NCBI RefSeq assembly: GCF_039542225.1
Contig: NZ_BAABHS010000017.1
Span: 151,178-215,177 of the forward strand
Direction of reading: 5' to 3'
DNA: 64,000 bases
From: Yinghuangia aomiensis
GTDB lineage: Bacteria; Actinomycetota; Actinomycetes; Streptomycetales; Streptomycetaceae
Shown here: positions 25,137-32,112 of the stretch, one piece after another
Layout: every line of letters starts with the position of its first letter
Position numbering within the stretch: position 1 is the stretch's first letter
Program-made: the position numbers and the translations under genes
Notes under the pieces: model-generated
The model's input: the letters and a program-made list of their open reading frames with translations, nothing else
What the model was told of the DNA's origin: nothing
Database searches by the model: none

Positions 25137-26183
25137 GTGACCATCATCGACGTCCACACGCACGTCTTCCCGCGCCTGTCCCGCACCGAGTCGCGCATCC
25201 TCGCGGGCGCGGGCGAGCCGTGGCTGCGCGTGCACGGGGACGGCACGGGGATGATGATGAGCGGCGAGGACGAGTACCGCCCGGTCGTCGCGCCGCTGTG
25301 GGATCCGCACCGGCGGCTGGCGGACATGGCCGCGGCCGGCGTCGACGTCCAGGTCGTGTCCCCGACGCCGCTGATGTTCGGCTACGACGCCGATCCGGCG
25401 CGGGCCGCCGAGTGGTGCGATCTCGTCAACGACCGCATTCTCGCCTTCTGCGCGGCGGACCGGGCGCGGCTGCTGCCGCTCGCCCAAGTCCCTTTGCAAG
25501 ACCTCGCGTCGGCGTGCGCGGCGGCTTCGGCCGCCAAGGCCGCCGGACACCGCGGCGTGCACATCGGCAACCACGTGGGCGAGCGCTACCTGGCCGACGA
25601 GGCGATCGTCGCGTTCCTGACGCACTGCGCGCACGAGGACATCCCCGTGCTCGTGCATCCGTGGGACATGCTGGCTCCGGAGCGCATGCCCCGGCACATG
25701 CTGGCGTGGTTGGTGGGGATGCCCGCGGAAACACAGCTGAGCATCCTCGGCATGGCGCTGGGCGGGGCGTTCGAGAAGCTGCCGACGAGCCTGCGCCTGT
25801 GCTTCTGCCACGGCGGGGGGAGCTTCGCGTACCTGCTCGGGCGGGCGGACAACGCCTGGCACCACCGCGACCTGGTGCGGGCGGACTCACCCAAGCCGCC
25901 GTCGGCGTACGTCGACCGATTCTCCGTCGACTCCGCGGTGTTCGACCCGCGCGCCTTGCGCCTGCTCGTCGATGTCATGGGTGCCGAACGAGTCATGCTC
26001 GGCACGGATTTCCCGTTCCCGCTGGGCGAGCAGGAGCCCGGGCGGGTCGTGCGCGAATGCGCCGGGCTGAGCGCCGCGGAGCGGGACATGATCCTCGGCG
26101 GCAACGCGCTCCGGTTCTTCGGCGCGGGGGCGGAGGCCGGTTCCGGCCCCGGCCCGGAACGACGGGCCGGGGCCGGCCGGTGA
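25137..26183 (+). CDS. 2-amino-3-carboxymuconate-6-semialdehyde decarboxylase (ACMSD)
   Basis: The amidohydrolase-fold zinc decarboxylase has 348 residues and acts on the ring-cleavage product of 3-hydroxyanthranilate. Zinc ligands are visible: HTH at 7-9, His174 in VLVHPWDM and Asp291 in GTDFPFPLGE, plus the CHGGG segment at 224-228. The APERMPRHMLAWLVGMPAET stretch and the FDPRALRLLVDVMGAERVMLGTDFP region closely follow known ACMSD proteins. The GTG start at 25137 has a CGGAGG site. It lies 54 bp after the dioxygenase remnant in the same direction, which fits a former 3-hydroxyanthranilate operon; with that enzyme broken, its in vivo substrate supply is doubtful. Confidence 0.88.
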   Translation: MTIIDVHTHVFPRLSRTESRILAGAGEPWLRVHGDGTGMMMSGEDEYRPVVAPLWDPHRRLADMAAAGVDVQVVSPTPLMFGYDADPARAAEWCDLVNDRILAFCAADRARLLPLAQVPLQDLASACAAASAAKAAGHRGVHIGNHVGERYLADEAIVAFLTHCAHEDIPVLVHPWDMLAPERMPRHMLAWLVGMPAETQLSILGMALGGAFEKLPTSLRLCFCHGGGSFAYLLGRADNAWHHRDLVRADSPKPPSAYVDRFSVDSAVFDPRALRLLVDVMGAERVMLGTDFPFPLGEQEPGRVVRECAGLSAAERDMILGGNALRFFGAGAEAGSGPGPERRAGAGR

Positions 26184-26759
26184 TCAGAGGTTGTTCGGCT
26201 CCCAGACGGGCAGCCAGACGTCGTTCGGGGCGCCGCCGGAGACGCAGTCGTACTGGATCAGGTTCCGGCCCGAGCCGACGCCGCCCTGCACGTTGAGGCA
26301 CTTGCCGCTGGACTTGACGACGACCTGGTAGCCGGTGCCGACCGGGACGAACTTCCACAGCTCGTTGTCGGAGCTGCCGCAGGTGTACTGGATCACCTGC
26401 GTGCCGTTGGCGTTTCCGCCGCCCTGCACGTTGAGGCACTTGCCGCTGTTGACCGCCTTGAGGCGGTAGTAGCCGCCGAGCGCGGAGTCCAGCTCCCAGC
26501 GCTCGTTGGTCGTGCCGGACCACGGGTACTGGATGACCGGCACACCGTCCTCGGTACCCGCGCCTCGGACGTTCGCGACCTGCTTGGCGTCGCTCGCCAG
26601 CCGCAGCGTGAACTGCTGGGCCACGATGGACCGCGCCTGCGACGCCGGGGCCGCAGCCGCCTCGTCCGCGGAGTCACTGGCGCCGGCCGAACCCGCCACC
26701 AGCCCGGTGGACATCGCGACCACCGCGGCGCCCACGGCCCATTGCTTGCGCATCTTCAC
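26184..26759 (-). CDS. Secreted ricin-type beta-trefoil lectin domain protein
   Basis: The protein has 191 residues from GTG 26759, chosen for GGAGG eight bases upstream (ATG 26753 is the alternative). A signal peptide (MRKQWAVGAAVVAMSTGLVAG, SAGA cleavage region) is followed by a short Ala-rich linker and one ricin/CBM13 beta-trefoil of three repeats. Each repeat shows the Q-x-W-like pattern: QYPWSGTTNERWEL, QYTCGSSDNELWKF, QYDCVSGGAPNDVWLP, with GKCLNVQGG twice. It probably binds polysaccharide outside the cell; there is no catalytic domain. Its stop codon abuts the ACMSD stop back to back (TGATCA). Confidence 0.88.
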   Translation of the reverse strand: MKMRKQWAVGAAVVAMSTGLVAGSAGASDSADEAAAAPASQARSIVAQQFTLRLASDAKQVANVRGAGTEDGVPVIQYPWSGTTNERWELDSALGGYYRLKAVNSGKCLNVQGGGNANGTQVIQYTCGSSDNELWKFVPVGTGYQVVVKSSGKCLNVQGGVGSGRNLIQYDCVSGGAPNDVWLPVWEPNNL

Positions 26760-26933
26760 GTTCTTTGCCTCCACGTAGGGTCGCCGCACAGCCGCGGCGA
26801 TCACAGAACGTAATGGCGCGATCACCAAAAAGCCAGATGGTTGGCAGCGTGTCGGGTGCGTCACCCGAACCGCCCCCTACGCAGCCGGGCCGAGCAGTCG
26901 GGGCAGGCGCGAGCTGCCCGCGGCCCGGATCGC

Positions 26934-26972
26934 ACGGCGGCCCCGCAGGTGCCGCACCTGCGGGGCCGTCGT
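26934..26972 (-). terminator. Hairpin terminator of the RidA gene
   Basis: CGGCCCCGCAGGT pairs perfectly with ACCTGCGGGGCCG around a 5-base loop, extended to 17 pairs with one G-T. It begins 8 bp past the RidA stop on the minus strand and separates it from the lectin gene. Confidence 0.8.
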
Positions 26973-26980
26973 CTGCGGCG

Positions 26981-27382
26981 CTATGCCCGTACCGCCACCG
27001 CTTCCACCTCGAACAGCACGTCCGGGGTCGCCAGGCTCGCCACGCCGAGGAGGGTCTGGACCGGTGGCTTGCCGCGCCACAGCTCGGCGACCGTGCCGGC
27101 GATCGGGCCCAGCTTGGTGACGTCGTGGTTGACTACGTAGGTCCGCAGCTGGACGACGTCGGCGAAGTCGAGGCCGTGCGCGGCGAGGGCGGTGCCGAGG
27201 TTGTGGAACGTCCGTTTCACCTGCTCGGCGAAGTCGGCGGAGACGACGGCGCCGTCCGGGTCCGAGGCGTACTGGCCTGCGATCAGGACCAGTTCGGCAC
27301 CGGCCGGGACCGCGGCGGTGTGTGCGTAGCCGAACGGGGTCGGGTCGTGCAGGCCGTCCGGGTTGACGAGGGTGTGGGCCAT
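26981..27382 (-). CDS. RidA/YjgF/YER057c family protein
   Basis: The protein has 133 residues with the RidA fold: LVLIAGQYASDPDGAVVSADFAEQ at the dimer pocket, VVQLRTYVVNHDV, then PPVQTLLGVASLATPDVLFEVEAVAVR. The Arg of the RidA active site is present in the QLRTYV strand, while the LLGVASLATPD loop matches the Rid subgroups linked to catabolic loci. RidA proteins hydrolyse reactive enamines and imines; one subgroup is 2-aminomuconate deaminase, which would fit the nearby 3-hydroxyanthranilate remnants. ATG 27382 was preferred over GTG 27391 because of AGGAAAGG spacing. It is divergent from a WYL regulator with an operator between them. Confidence 0.85.
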   Translation of the reverse strand: MAHTLVNPDGLHDPTPFGYAHTAAVPAGAELVLIAGQYASDPDGAVVSADFAEQVKRTFHNLGTALAAHGLDFADVVQLRTYVVNHDVTKLGPIAGTVAELWRGKPPVQTLLGVASLATPDVLFEVEAVAVRA

Positions 27383-27435
27383 GCGAGTCACCTTTCCTGG
27401 GTGGTGAACGGGAGTCGGGTGAAGCCTCGCAGCGA

Positions 27436-27460
27436 ATACACGACATCGACTGTCATGTAT
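27436..27460. promoter_or_regulatory. Near-perfect inverted repeat between RidA and WYL genes
   Basis: ATACACGACA-TCGAC-TGTCATGTAT is a 25-bp inverted repeat with 9 of 10 arm positions matching. It ends 17 bp before the WYL regulator start and lies 54 bp upstream of RidA, in the 95-bp divergent intergenic region. It is the natural candidate for the WYL regulator's own operator, controlling both genes. Confidence 0.65.
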
Positions 27461-27477
27461 TCCGGTAGCGTTTTCGG

Positions 27478-28503
27478 ATGCGCGCCGATCGGCTGGTCTC
27501 GCTGGTCCTGCTGCTGCGGCGGCACGGCCGGCTGTCCGCGACCGCGCTGGCCCGCGAGCTGGAAGTGTCCACGCGGACGGTGCTGCGGGACATCGAGGCG
27601 CTGTCGGCGTCCGGCGTCCCCGTGTACGCCGAGCGCGGCCGGAACGGCGGCTTCACGCTGCTGCCCGGCTTCCGCACGGAACTCACCGGCCTGAACCACG
27701 ACGAGGCACTCGCCCTGCTGGTCGCCGGATCACGCCGCGGCGCCCAGGCGTTCGGCCTCGGTACGGCGCTGGCCTCGGCCATGCGCAAAGTCCTCGACGC
27801 GCTTCCGGAGGACCAGCAAGCCACCGCGGCCGGAGCGGCGCGGCGGCTCCTCGTCGACCCGGAGACCGATCTGCTGGCCCGCAGCACGGTCGACGAGGAA
27901 CTGCCGGACGCGGTCGTGGCCGAAGTCCGGCGCGCGGTCCTCGCCGGGCACAAGCTGCGCATCCGGTACGCGGCGGCGGACGGCGACCGGGCTCCGGCCT
28001 GGCGCACCGTCGACCCCCTAGGCCTGGTCACCGTCCGCGGCCAGGGCTACCTCCTGGCCGCACGGTCCGGTGCCGACCGCACCTACCGGCTGTCCCGGAT
28101 CGCGGCCGCCGAGGAACTCGGCGAACCGGCGCAGCGGCCGGACCGGGTCGACCTCGACCGCGCGTGGCGGGACCGCAGTACGCGGTTCCGTACCGGCGGC
28201 GACCAAGTCACCGTGGTGCTGCGGCTCGACCCGGCCCGCCGGGACGAGCTGGCGGGAACCGCGCTGACCGTCGACGGCGCGGAGGCCGACGACGACGGCC
28301 GTCTGCGCCTCCACGCGACCTTCCAAGACGCCCGGCACGCCGAGTGGGCCCTCTGGCAACTCGCCGCCGGCGCCGAAGCGTTGTCCCCGGAATGGCTGCG
28401 GGAAGCGCTGCGTGAACGCGCCACCGCACTCGCCGCCCGCTACGCGAGCGGCACGGTCCAGGACCCGGCGCCGCCGCCCGGCACACCCGAGAACCCGGCT
28501 TGA
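27478..28503 (+). CDS. HTH-WYL transcriptional regulator
   Basis: The regulator has 341 residues. The N-terminal DeoR/HTH_11-type winged helix (residues about 4-60) contains LSATALARELEVSTRTVLRDIEAL. The central WYL domain (about 140-210) has LRIRYAAADGD and WRTVDPLGLVTVRGQGYLLAAR. A C-terminal WCX domain covers about 230-320. Actinobacterial members bind a ligand through the WYL domain and act as repressors or activators. It faces the RidA gene, which is its likely target through the inverted repeat at 27436-27460. Confidence 0.9.
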   Translation: MRADRLVSLVLLLRRHGRLSATALARELEVSTRTVLRDIEALSASGVPVYAERGRNGGFTLLPGFRTELTGLNHDEALALLVAGSRRGAQAFGLGTALASAMRKVLDALPEDQQATAAGAARRLLVDPETDLLARSTVDEELPDAVVAEVRRAVLAGHKLRIRYAAADGDRAPAWRTVDPLGLVTVRGQGYLLAARSGADRTYRLSRIAAAEELGEPAQRPDRVDLDRAWRDRSTRFRTGGDQVTVVLRLDPARRDELAGTALTVDGAEADDDGRLRLHATFQDARHAEWALWQLAAGAEALSPEWLREALRERATALAARYASGTVQDPAPPPGTPENPA

Positions 28504-28558
28504 CCAATCGCTGACCCAATCCCCTTCCGCAGCCCGGGCCAGCTGCCAGCATGGCCGC

Positions 28559-29101
28559 ATGTCGATCACGCAGCCGGTCCCGCCGGGGGAACCGGCCGAC
28601 TCCCCCACCCGCGGCGCCGCGCCGCGCCGGTCTCCCGCCGGGGTGCGCGCACAGTTCTACGGCCAGCCCTTGATCGTGCTGGGCATCGTCGTCGGCTGTG
28701 TGCTGATCCTCGCGTGGGTGGTCGTCGCGGCGCTCGGCAATATCGGTTCGCCCGGGTCGGGTTCGAGCGGCCCCGGGGTCAGCCGGACCTCGTCCTCCAA
28801 TGTGTGGATCGGGCGCCGCCGCCTGCGGCTCGAACTGCGCGGGACCGACGCCGAGTGGCGCGCGTGGGCCGCCGAGAAGTTGCGGGTCACCACCGCCAAG
28901 GCCGCCGCCGCCGACGCCAAGAAGCGGGCGAAGACCGCGTCGGGGGACGAGCCGCTGCCTCAGCCGAAGATCTCGCTGATGGCGTGCGACCGGCGCACGC
29001 TCACCGCCGACGACGTCGCCGCCCTCGCCCGTCCGCTGGGGTGGCATGTCACGAGCGAGGACGGCAACCGGGGAATCTGGCTGTCCCGCGACGCGGCCTG
29101 A
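28559..29101 (+). CDS. Hypothetical single-pass membrane protein
   Basis: The protein has 180 residues. A Pro-rich cytoplasmic N-terminus is followed by a transmembrane helix at about residues 35-60 (PLIVLGIVVGCVLILAWVVVA), a Gly/Ser linker and a soluble C-terminal domain. That domain has RRLRLELRGTDAEWRAWAAEKL and a final GWHVTSEDGNRGIWL. I do not recognise the family, though the C-terminal part looks compact and well conserved in style. The reading frame stays open for a further 91 codons past the TGA (see the hexanucleotide repeat and the remnant after it). Confidence 0.7.
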   Translation: MSITQPVPPGEPADSPTRGAAPRRSPAGVRAQFYGQPLIVLGIVVGCVLILAWVVVAALGNIGSPGSGSSGPGVSRTSSSNVWIGRRRLRLELRGTDAEWRAWAAEKLRVTTAKAAAADAKKRAKTASGDEPLPQPKISLMACDRRTLTADDVAALARPLGWHVTSEDGNRGIWLSRDAA

Positions 29102-29120
29102 CGCCGGGGGTCGGACGCAG

Positions 29121-29149
29121 CAGGGACAGGGACAGGGACAGGGACAGGG
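29121..29149 (+). repeat. GGGACA hexanucleotide tandem repeat
   Basis: About 4.8 copies of a 6-bp unit (CAGGGA) lie 20 bp after the stop of the membrane protein gene. The unit is two codons long, so changes in copy number would not alter frame. No start codon lies between the repeat and the remnant at 29201. Confidence 0.85.
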
Positions 29150-29200
29150 CAACCAGACCACACGCAGGTCGGATCCGTTGGCTTCAAACCGACTTCACGT

Positions 29201-29377
29201 GAAAGCGATGCGGACTACCGCCACTTCGTGGAGACGTCCGATACCGAGGGCCGCATGGCGGCCATCGGAAAGGCCTTGGAAGGGCTGACGGGGATGGCGG
29301 AGTCGCGCATGAGCGGCGTTCCGACGTACACGGTCGTCCGGGAGGTCGGGCCGGGGCCGGAGGGTCCGGCGGCCTAG
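29201..29377 (+). pseudogene. Short coding remnant or very small ORF
   Basis: The 58 codons before the TAG at 29375 show strong GC3 bias and a protein-like composition (DADYRHFVETSD, MAAIGKALEGLTGMAESRM, VPTYTVVREVG). No start codon with a good ribosome site precedes them; the only candidates are GTG 29228 and ATG 29255 (GAGGG close upstream, 40 residues). It may be the 3' end of a gene whose front was deleted, or a genuine micro-protein. The rest of 29102-29460 holds only the hexanucleotide repeat and the leader of the next gene. Confidence 0.4.
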
Positions 29378-29460
29378 GCTTCTCTGACGACGGCGCCGCC
29401 ACCGCGGGGCCACCGCCGGAAAACAGAGCCACATCGAGTCAGCCCGAGCCAGGGGGAATC

Positions 29461-30150
29461 GTGACGTCGGAAGCCGCCCCGGTGCATGCCGCCGGTGATC
29501 TGCTGGCCGGCGTGCTGCCGCCGGACGTGGTGGCCGTCGCATGCTTCGACGACCCGCCCGGGACGGTGCTGTTCCCCGAGGAGGAAGCCGCGATCGCCCG
29601 CGCCGTCGACAAGCGGCGGCGGGAGTTCACGACGGTACGCCGGTGCGCCCGGGAGGCGTTCGCCCTCCTGGGCGTGCCGGCGGCGCCGCTGCTGCCCGGC
29701 GAGCGCGGGGCCCCGGCCTGGCCGGACGGGCTGGTCGGCAGCATGACGCACTGCGCGGGGTATCGGGCCGCGGCGGTCGCACCGGCCGCCCGGATCCGCA
29801 CGCTCGGCATCGACGCCGAGGAGGCGGCACCGCTGCCCGGCGGCGTCCTCGGCTCGGTCTCCTCCCCCGGCGAGCGCACCGCGCTCGCCGGGTTGGCCGC
29901 GGGCGTGCCGGGAGTCCCCTGGGACCGCCTGCTCTTCAGCGCCAAGGAAGCCGTCTACAAGGCCTGGTTCCCCCTCACCCGCCGCTGGCTCGGCTTCGAG
30001 GACGCCGAGGTGCGGTTCGACCCGGCCGCCGGGACCTTCCACGCCCGTTTGCTGCCCGACGACCGCCCCGCGGGCCTGGACGGGTTCACGGGGCGGTGGG
30101 CGGTCGCCGGCGGCATCGTCGTCACCGCGATCGCCGTGCGCGCCGACTGA
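29461..30150 (+). CDS. 4'-phosphopantetheinyl transferase (Sfp/EntD type)
   Basis: The enzyme has 229 residues and transfers the phosphopantetheine arm of CoA to carrier proteins of polyketide, peptide or fatty-acid synthases. The magnesium and CoA motifs are intact: GSMTHCAGY (93-101), GIDAE (116-120, Asp118 and Glu120) and FSAKEAVYKAW (159-169, Glu163 and Lys167). The early RRREFTTVRRCAREA helix is typical of the EntD-like branch. GTG 29461 has a GGGGG element. It stands alone, so it probably serves clusters elsewhere in the genome. Confidence 0.92.
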   Translation: MTSEAAPVHAAGDLLAGVLPPDVVAVACFDDPPGTVLFPEEEAAIARAVDKRRREFTTVRRCAREAFALLGVPAAPLLPGERGAPAWPDGLVGSMTHCAGYRAAAVAPAARIRTLGIDAEEAAPLPGGVLGSVSSPGERTALAGLAAGVPGVPWDRLLFSAKEAVYKAWFPLTRRWLGFEDAEVRFDPAAGTFHARLLPDDRPAGLDGFTGRWAVAGGIVVTAIAVRAD

Positions 30151-30295
30151 CGTTCCCCGCGGCACGGCACCAATGGCAACCTCGTAGAACCCGAGTGGCT
30201 CGTCGGCCGGATCCCGGAGATGGTCCCGCCGACGAGGCCACGTGCGCATGCACCGTGCGCCGCCCCGGCACTCCCCCCGCGTCGCCTGGGCACCG

Positions 30296-30466
30296 CGGCG
30301 TGCGATGCTACGGGCGCAAGGCGACGGCGGCCCGAGGAAACCGGTGCGAATCCGGTGCGGTCCCGCCACTGTGATCGGGGAGCGAATCCCGCGACGGCCA
30401 CGGCCCCACCCAGGGGTTGGAAGGCCGGGACGAGCGTTGATCCGAGAGCCAGGAGACTCACGTCGT
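30296..30466 (+). promoter_or_regulatory. Cobalamin riboswitch
   Basis: The leader of the Ni/Co transporter carries the hallmark core of the adenosylcobalamin riboswitch: GGAAACCGGTGCGAATCCGG near 30336-30355, then CCCGCCACTGTGA, and the B12 box GAGCCAGGAGACTCA at 30446-30460. A small hairpin, CGGGG-N7-CCCCG (30484-30500), lies between the aptamer and the start codon and could be the expression platform. High cobalamin would be expected to reduce transporter expression. No protein gene was seen between 30151 and 30570. Confidence 0.92.
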
Positions 30467-30570
30467 CGCCTCCCTCGACAACCCGGGGCGGATTTCCCCG
30501 AGAGAGGCCGGTGATTCGCCGTGTCTGTTGTGCCGCGCCCGAACGTCCCCCGTACGACGGGGGTTTCCCG

Positions 30571-31773
30571 ATGAGCAGCGCAACACCCGCCACCGGTGGA
30601 TGGCGTGGCGCGGTGGGGTCGCTGGACCGGGCCGAGTGGCTGCGGTTGGCCGCGATGGCGGGCGTCGTCGTCGGGCTTCACGTCGTCGGCTGGTTCGTGC
30701 TCGTGGTGCTCGTCGCCCCCGAGCATTACAGCGTCGGCACCAAGACGTTCGGCATCGGCATCGGCGTCACCGCGTACACGTTGGGCATGCGGCACGCGTT
30801 CGACGCCGACCACATCGCGGCGATCGACAACACCACCCGCAAACTGATGCACGACGGCAAGCGGCCGCTGTCGGTGGGGTTCTGGTTCTCGCTGGGGCAC
30901 TCGTCGGTGGTGTTCGGCCTGGCGCTGCTGCTGTCGCTCGGCATCAAGGTGTTCGTCGGACCGCTGGCGGACGACTCCACCCTGCACGACGTCACCGGGG
31001 TCGTCGGCACCGGGATATCCGGCACCTTCCTGTACGTCATCGCGATCGTCAACATCGTGATCCTGGTGGGTATTTGGAAGGTCTTCCGGACGATGCGCGG
31101 CGGCAGTTACGACGAAGCCGCGCTCGAAGACCGGTTGAACAACCGGGGCTTCATGAACCGGCTGCTCGGCGGGGTGATGAAGTCGATCACCAAGCCGTGG
31201 CAGATGTTCCCGGTCGGCCTGCTCTTCGGCCTCGGCTTCGAGACCGCCACCGAGGTGTCGCTGCTGGTGCTGGCCGGCTCCGGCTCCGCGTCCGGGCTGC
31301 CGTGGTACGCGATCCTGTGCCTGCCGGTGCTGTTCGCCGCCGGGATGACGCTGTTGGACACGATCGACGGCACGTTCATGAACTTCGCCTACGGCTGGGC
31401 GTTCTCCAAGCCGGTGCGGAAGGTCTACTACAACCTCACCATCACGGCGCTGTCCGTCGCCGTCGCGCTGATCATCGGCAGCGTCGAGATCCTCGCCCTG
31501 CTCGCCGACCGCTTCGACCTGCACGGCCCGTTCTGGGACCGGGTGAGCGGGGTGGACCTCAACCTCGTCGGCTACGCGATCGTGGGGCTCTTCTTCGCCA
31601 CCTGGGCGGTCGCGGTCGCGGTGTGGCGCTTCGGCCGGATCGAGGAGAAGTGGACGCAGGGGCTTCGCACCGCACCCGCGGCGGACGGGGGCGCGGCCGA
31701 CCCGATCGGCGCCGTCGACCCGATCGGCACGGTCGATTCAAGCGAGGACCAAGGGACGGTCAAGCAATGTTAG
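30571..31773 (+). CDS. NiCoT-family nickel/cobalt transporter
   Basis: The membrane permease has 400 residues and about eight helices. Signature motifs are RHAFDADHIAAIDNTTRK in helix II, FSLGHSSVV, LGFETATE and LLDTIDGTFMNFAYGWAF. The His/Asp residues of the first motif bind Ni2+ or Co2+ during uptake. ATG 30571 has GGGGG eight bases upstream; GTG 30511 would add 20 atypical Cys/Pro/Arg residues. The cobalamin riboswitch in its leader points to cobalt as the physiological substrate, supplying B12 synthesis. The C-terminal 30 residues are a hydrophilic tail with a DPIG repeat. Confidence 0.93.
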   Translation: MSSATPATGGWRGAVGSLDRAEWLRLAAMAGVVVGLHVVGWFVLVVLVAPEHYSVGTKTFGIGIGVTAYTLGMRHAFDADHIAAIDNTTRKLMHDGKRPLSVGFWFSLGHSSVVFGLALLLSLGIKVFVGPLADDSTLHDVTGVVGTGISGTFLYVIAIVNIVILVGIWKVFRTMRGGSYDEAALEDRLNNRGFMNRLLGGVMKSITKPWQMFPVGLLFGLGFETATEVSLLVLAGSGSASGLPWYAILCLPVLFAAGMTLLDTIDGTFMNFAYGWAFSKPVRKVYYNLTITALSVAVALIIGSVEILALLADRFDLHGPFWDRVSGVDLNLVGYAIVGLFFATWAVAVAVWRFGRIEEKWTQGLRTAPAADGGAADPIGAVDPIGTVDSSEDQGTVKQC

Positions 31774-31830
31774 GGGCCGAATCCTGACGTGATCTTGACG
31801 CCCGGACGGGGGTTCCCGACGCTCCTCCGT

Positions 31831-32085
31831 GTGTACGTTCGACGTCGCGCAGCCGCCGGTCGGCGGCGTGGGCTCCCGGACCCGCCGGACCCGCACGCTC
31901 GACAGGAGATCCGCCACCGCCATGTCCGCGCCCGCCATACCCAGCTGTGGACGGAAGGCAACCCGCTCGCCGACTTCCTGCGGTTCTTCCTCTTCGGACA
32001 AGGCGAAGTCGCCCCGGTGACCCGCGAAGTGCTCCGCGAGGCGGAGCCCGACCCGTCCCGCCGCCCGCACGTCCACGTCGGCTGA
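31831..32085 (+). CDS. Small hypothetical protein (start uncertain)
   Basis: The last 50 codons (HTQLWTEGNPLADFLRFFLF, GEVAPVTREVLREAEPD) have a convincing protein character and GC3 bias, followed by TGA at 32083. The start is unclear: GTG 31831 is in frame, but the segment between is Arg/Pro-rich and lacks a good ribosome site, and GTG 31789 is an alternative. A TTGACG at 31794 with TACGTT about 36 bp later is only a loose promoter-like feature. I cannot name the family. Confidence 0.4.
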   Translation: MYVRRRAAAGRRRGLPDPPDPHARQEIRHRHVRARHTQLWTEGNPLADFLRFFLFGQGEVAPVTREVLREAEPDPSRRPHVHVG

Positions 32086-32112
32086 CCGGGCCCCTGCCGC
32101 TCCGCGACGGTC

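Noticed and set aside
29160..29200. TTCAAACC-containing stretch as a tRNA or attachment-site fragment
   Set aside because: It lacks a 7-bp acceptor stem and cloverleaf arms, and no integrase is nearby.
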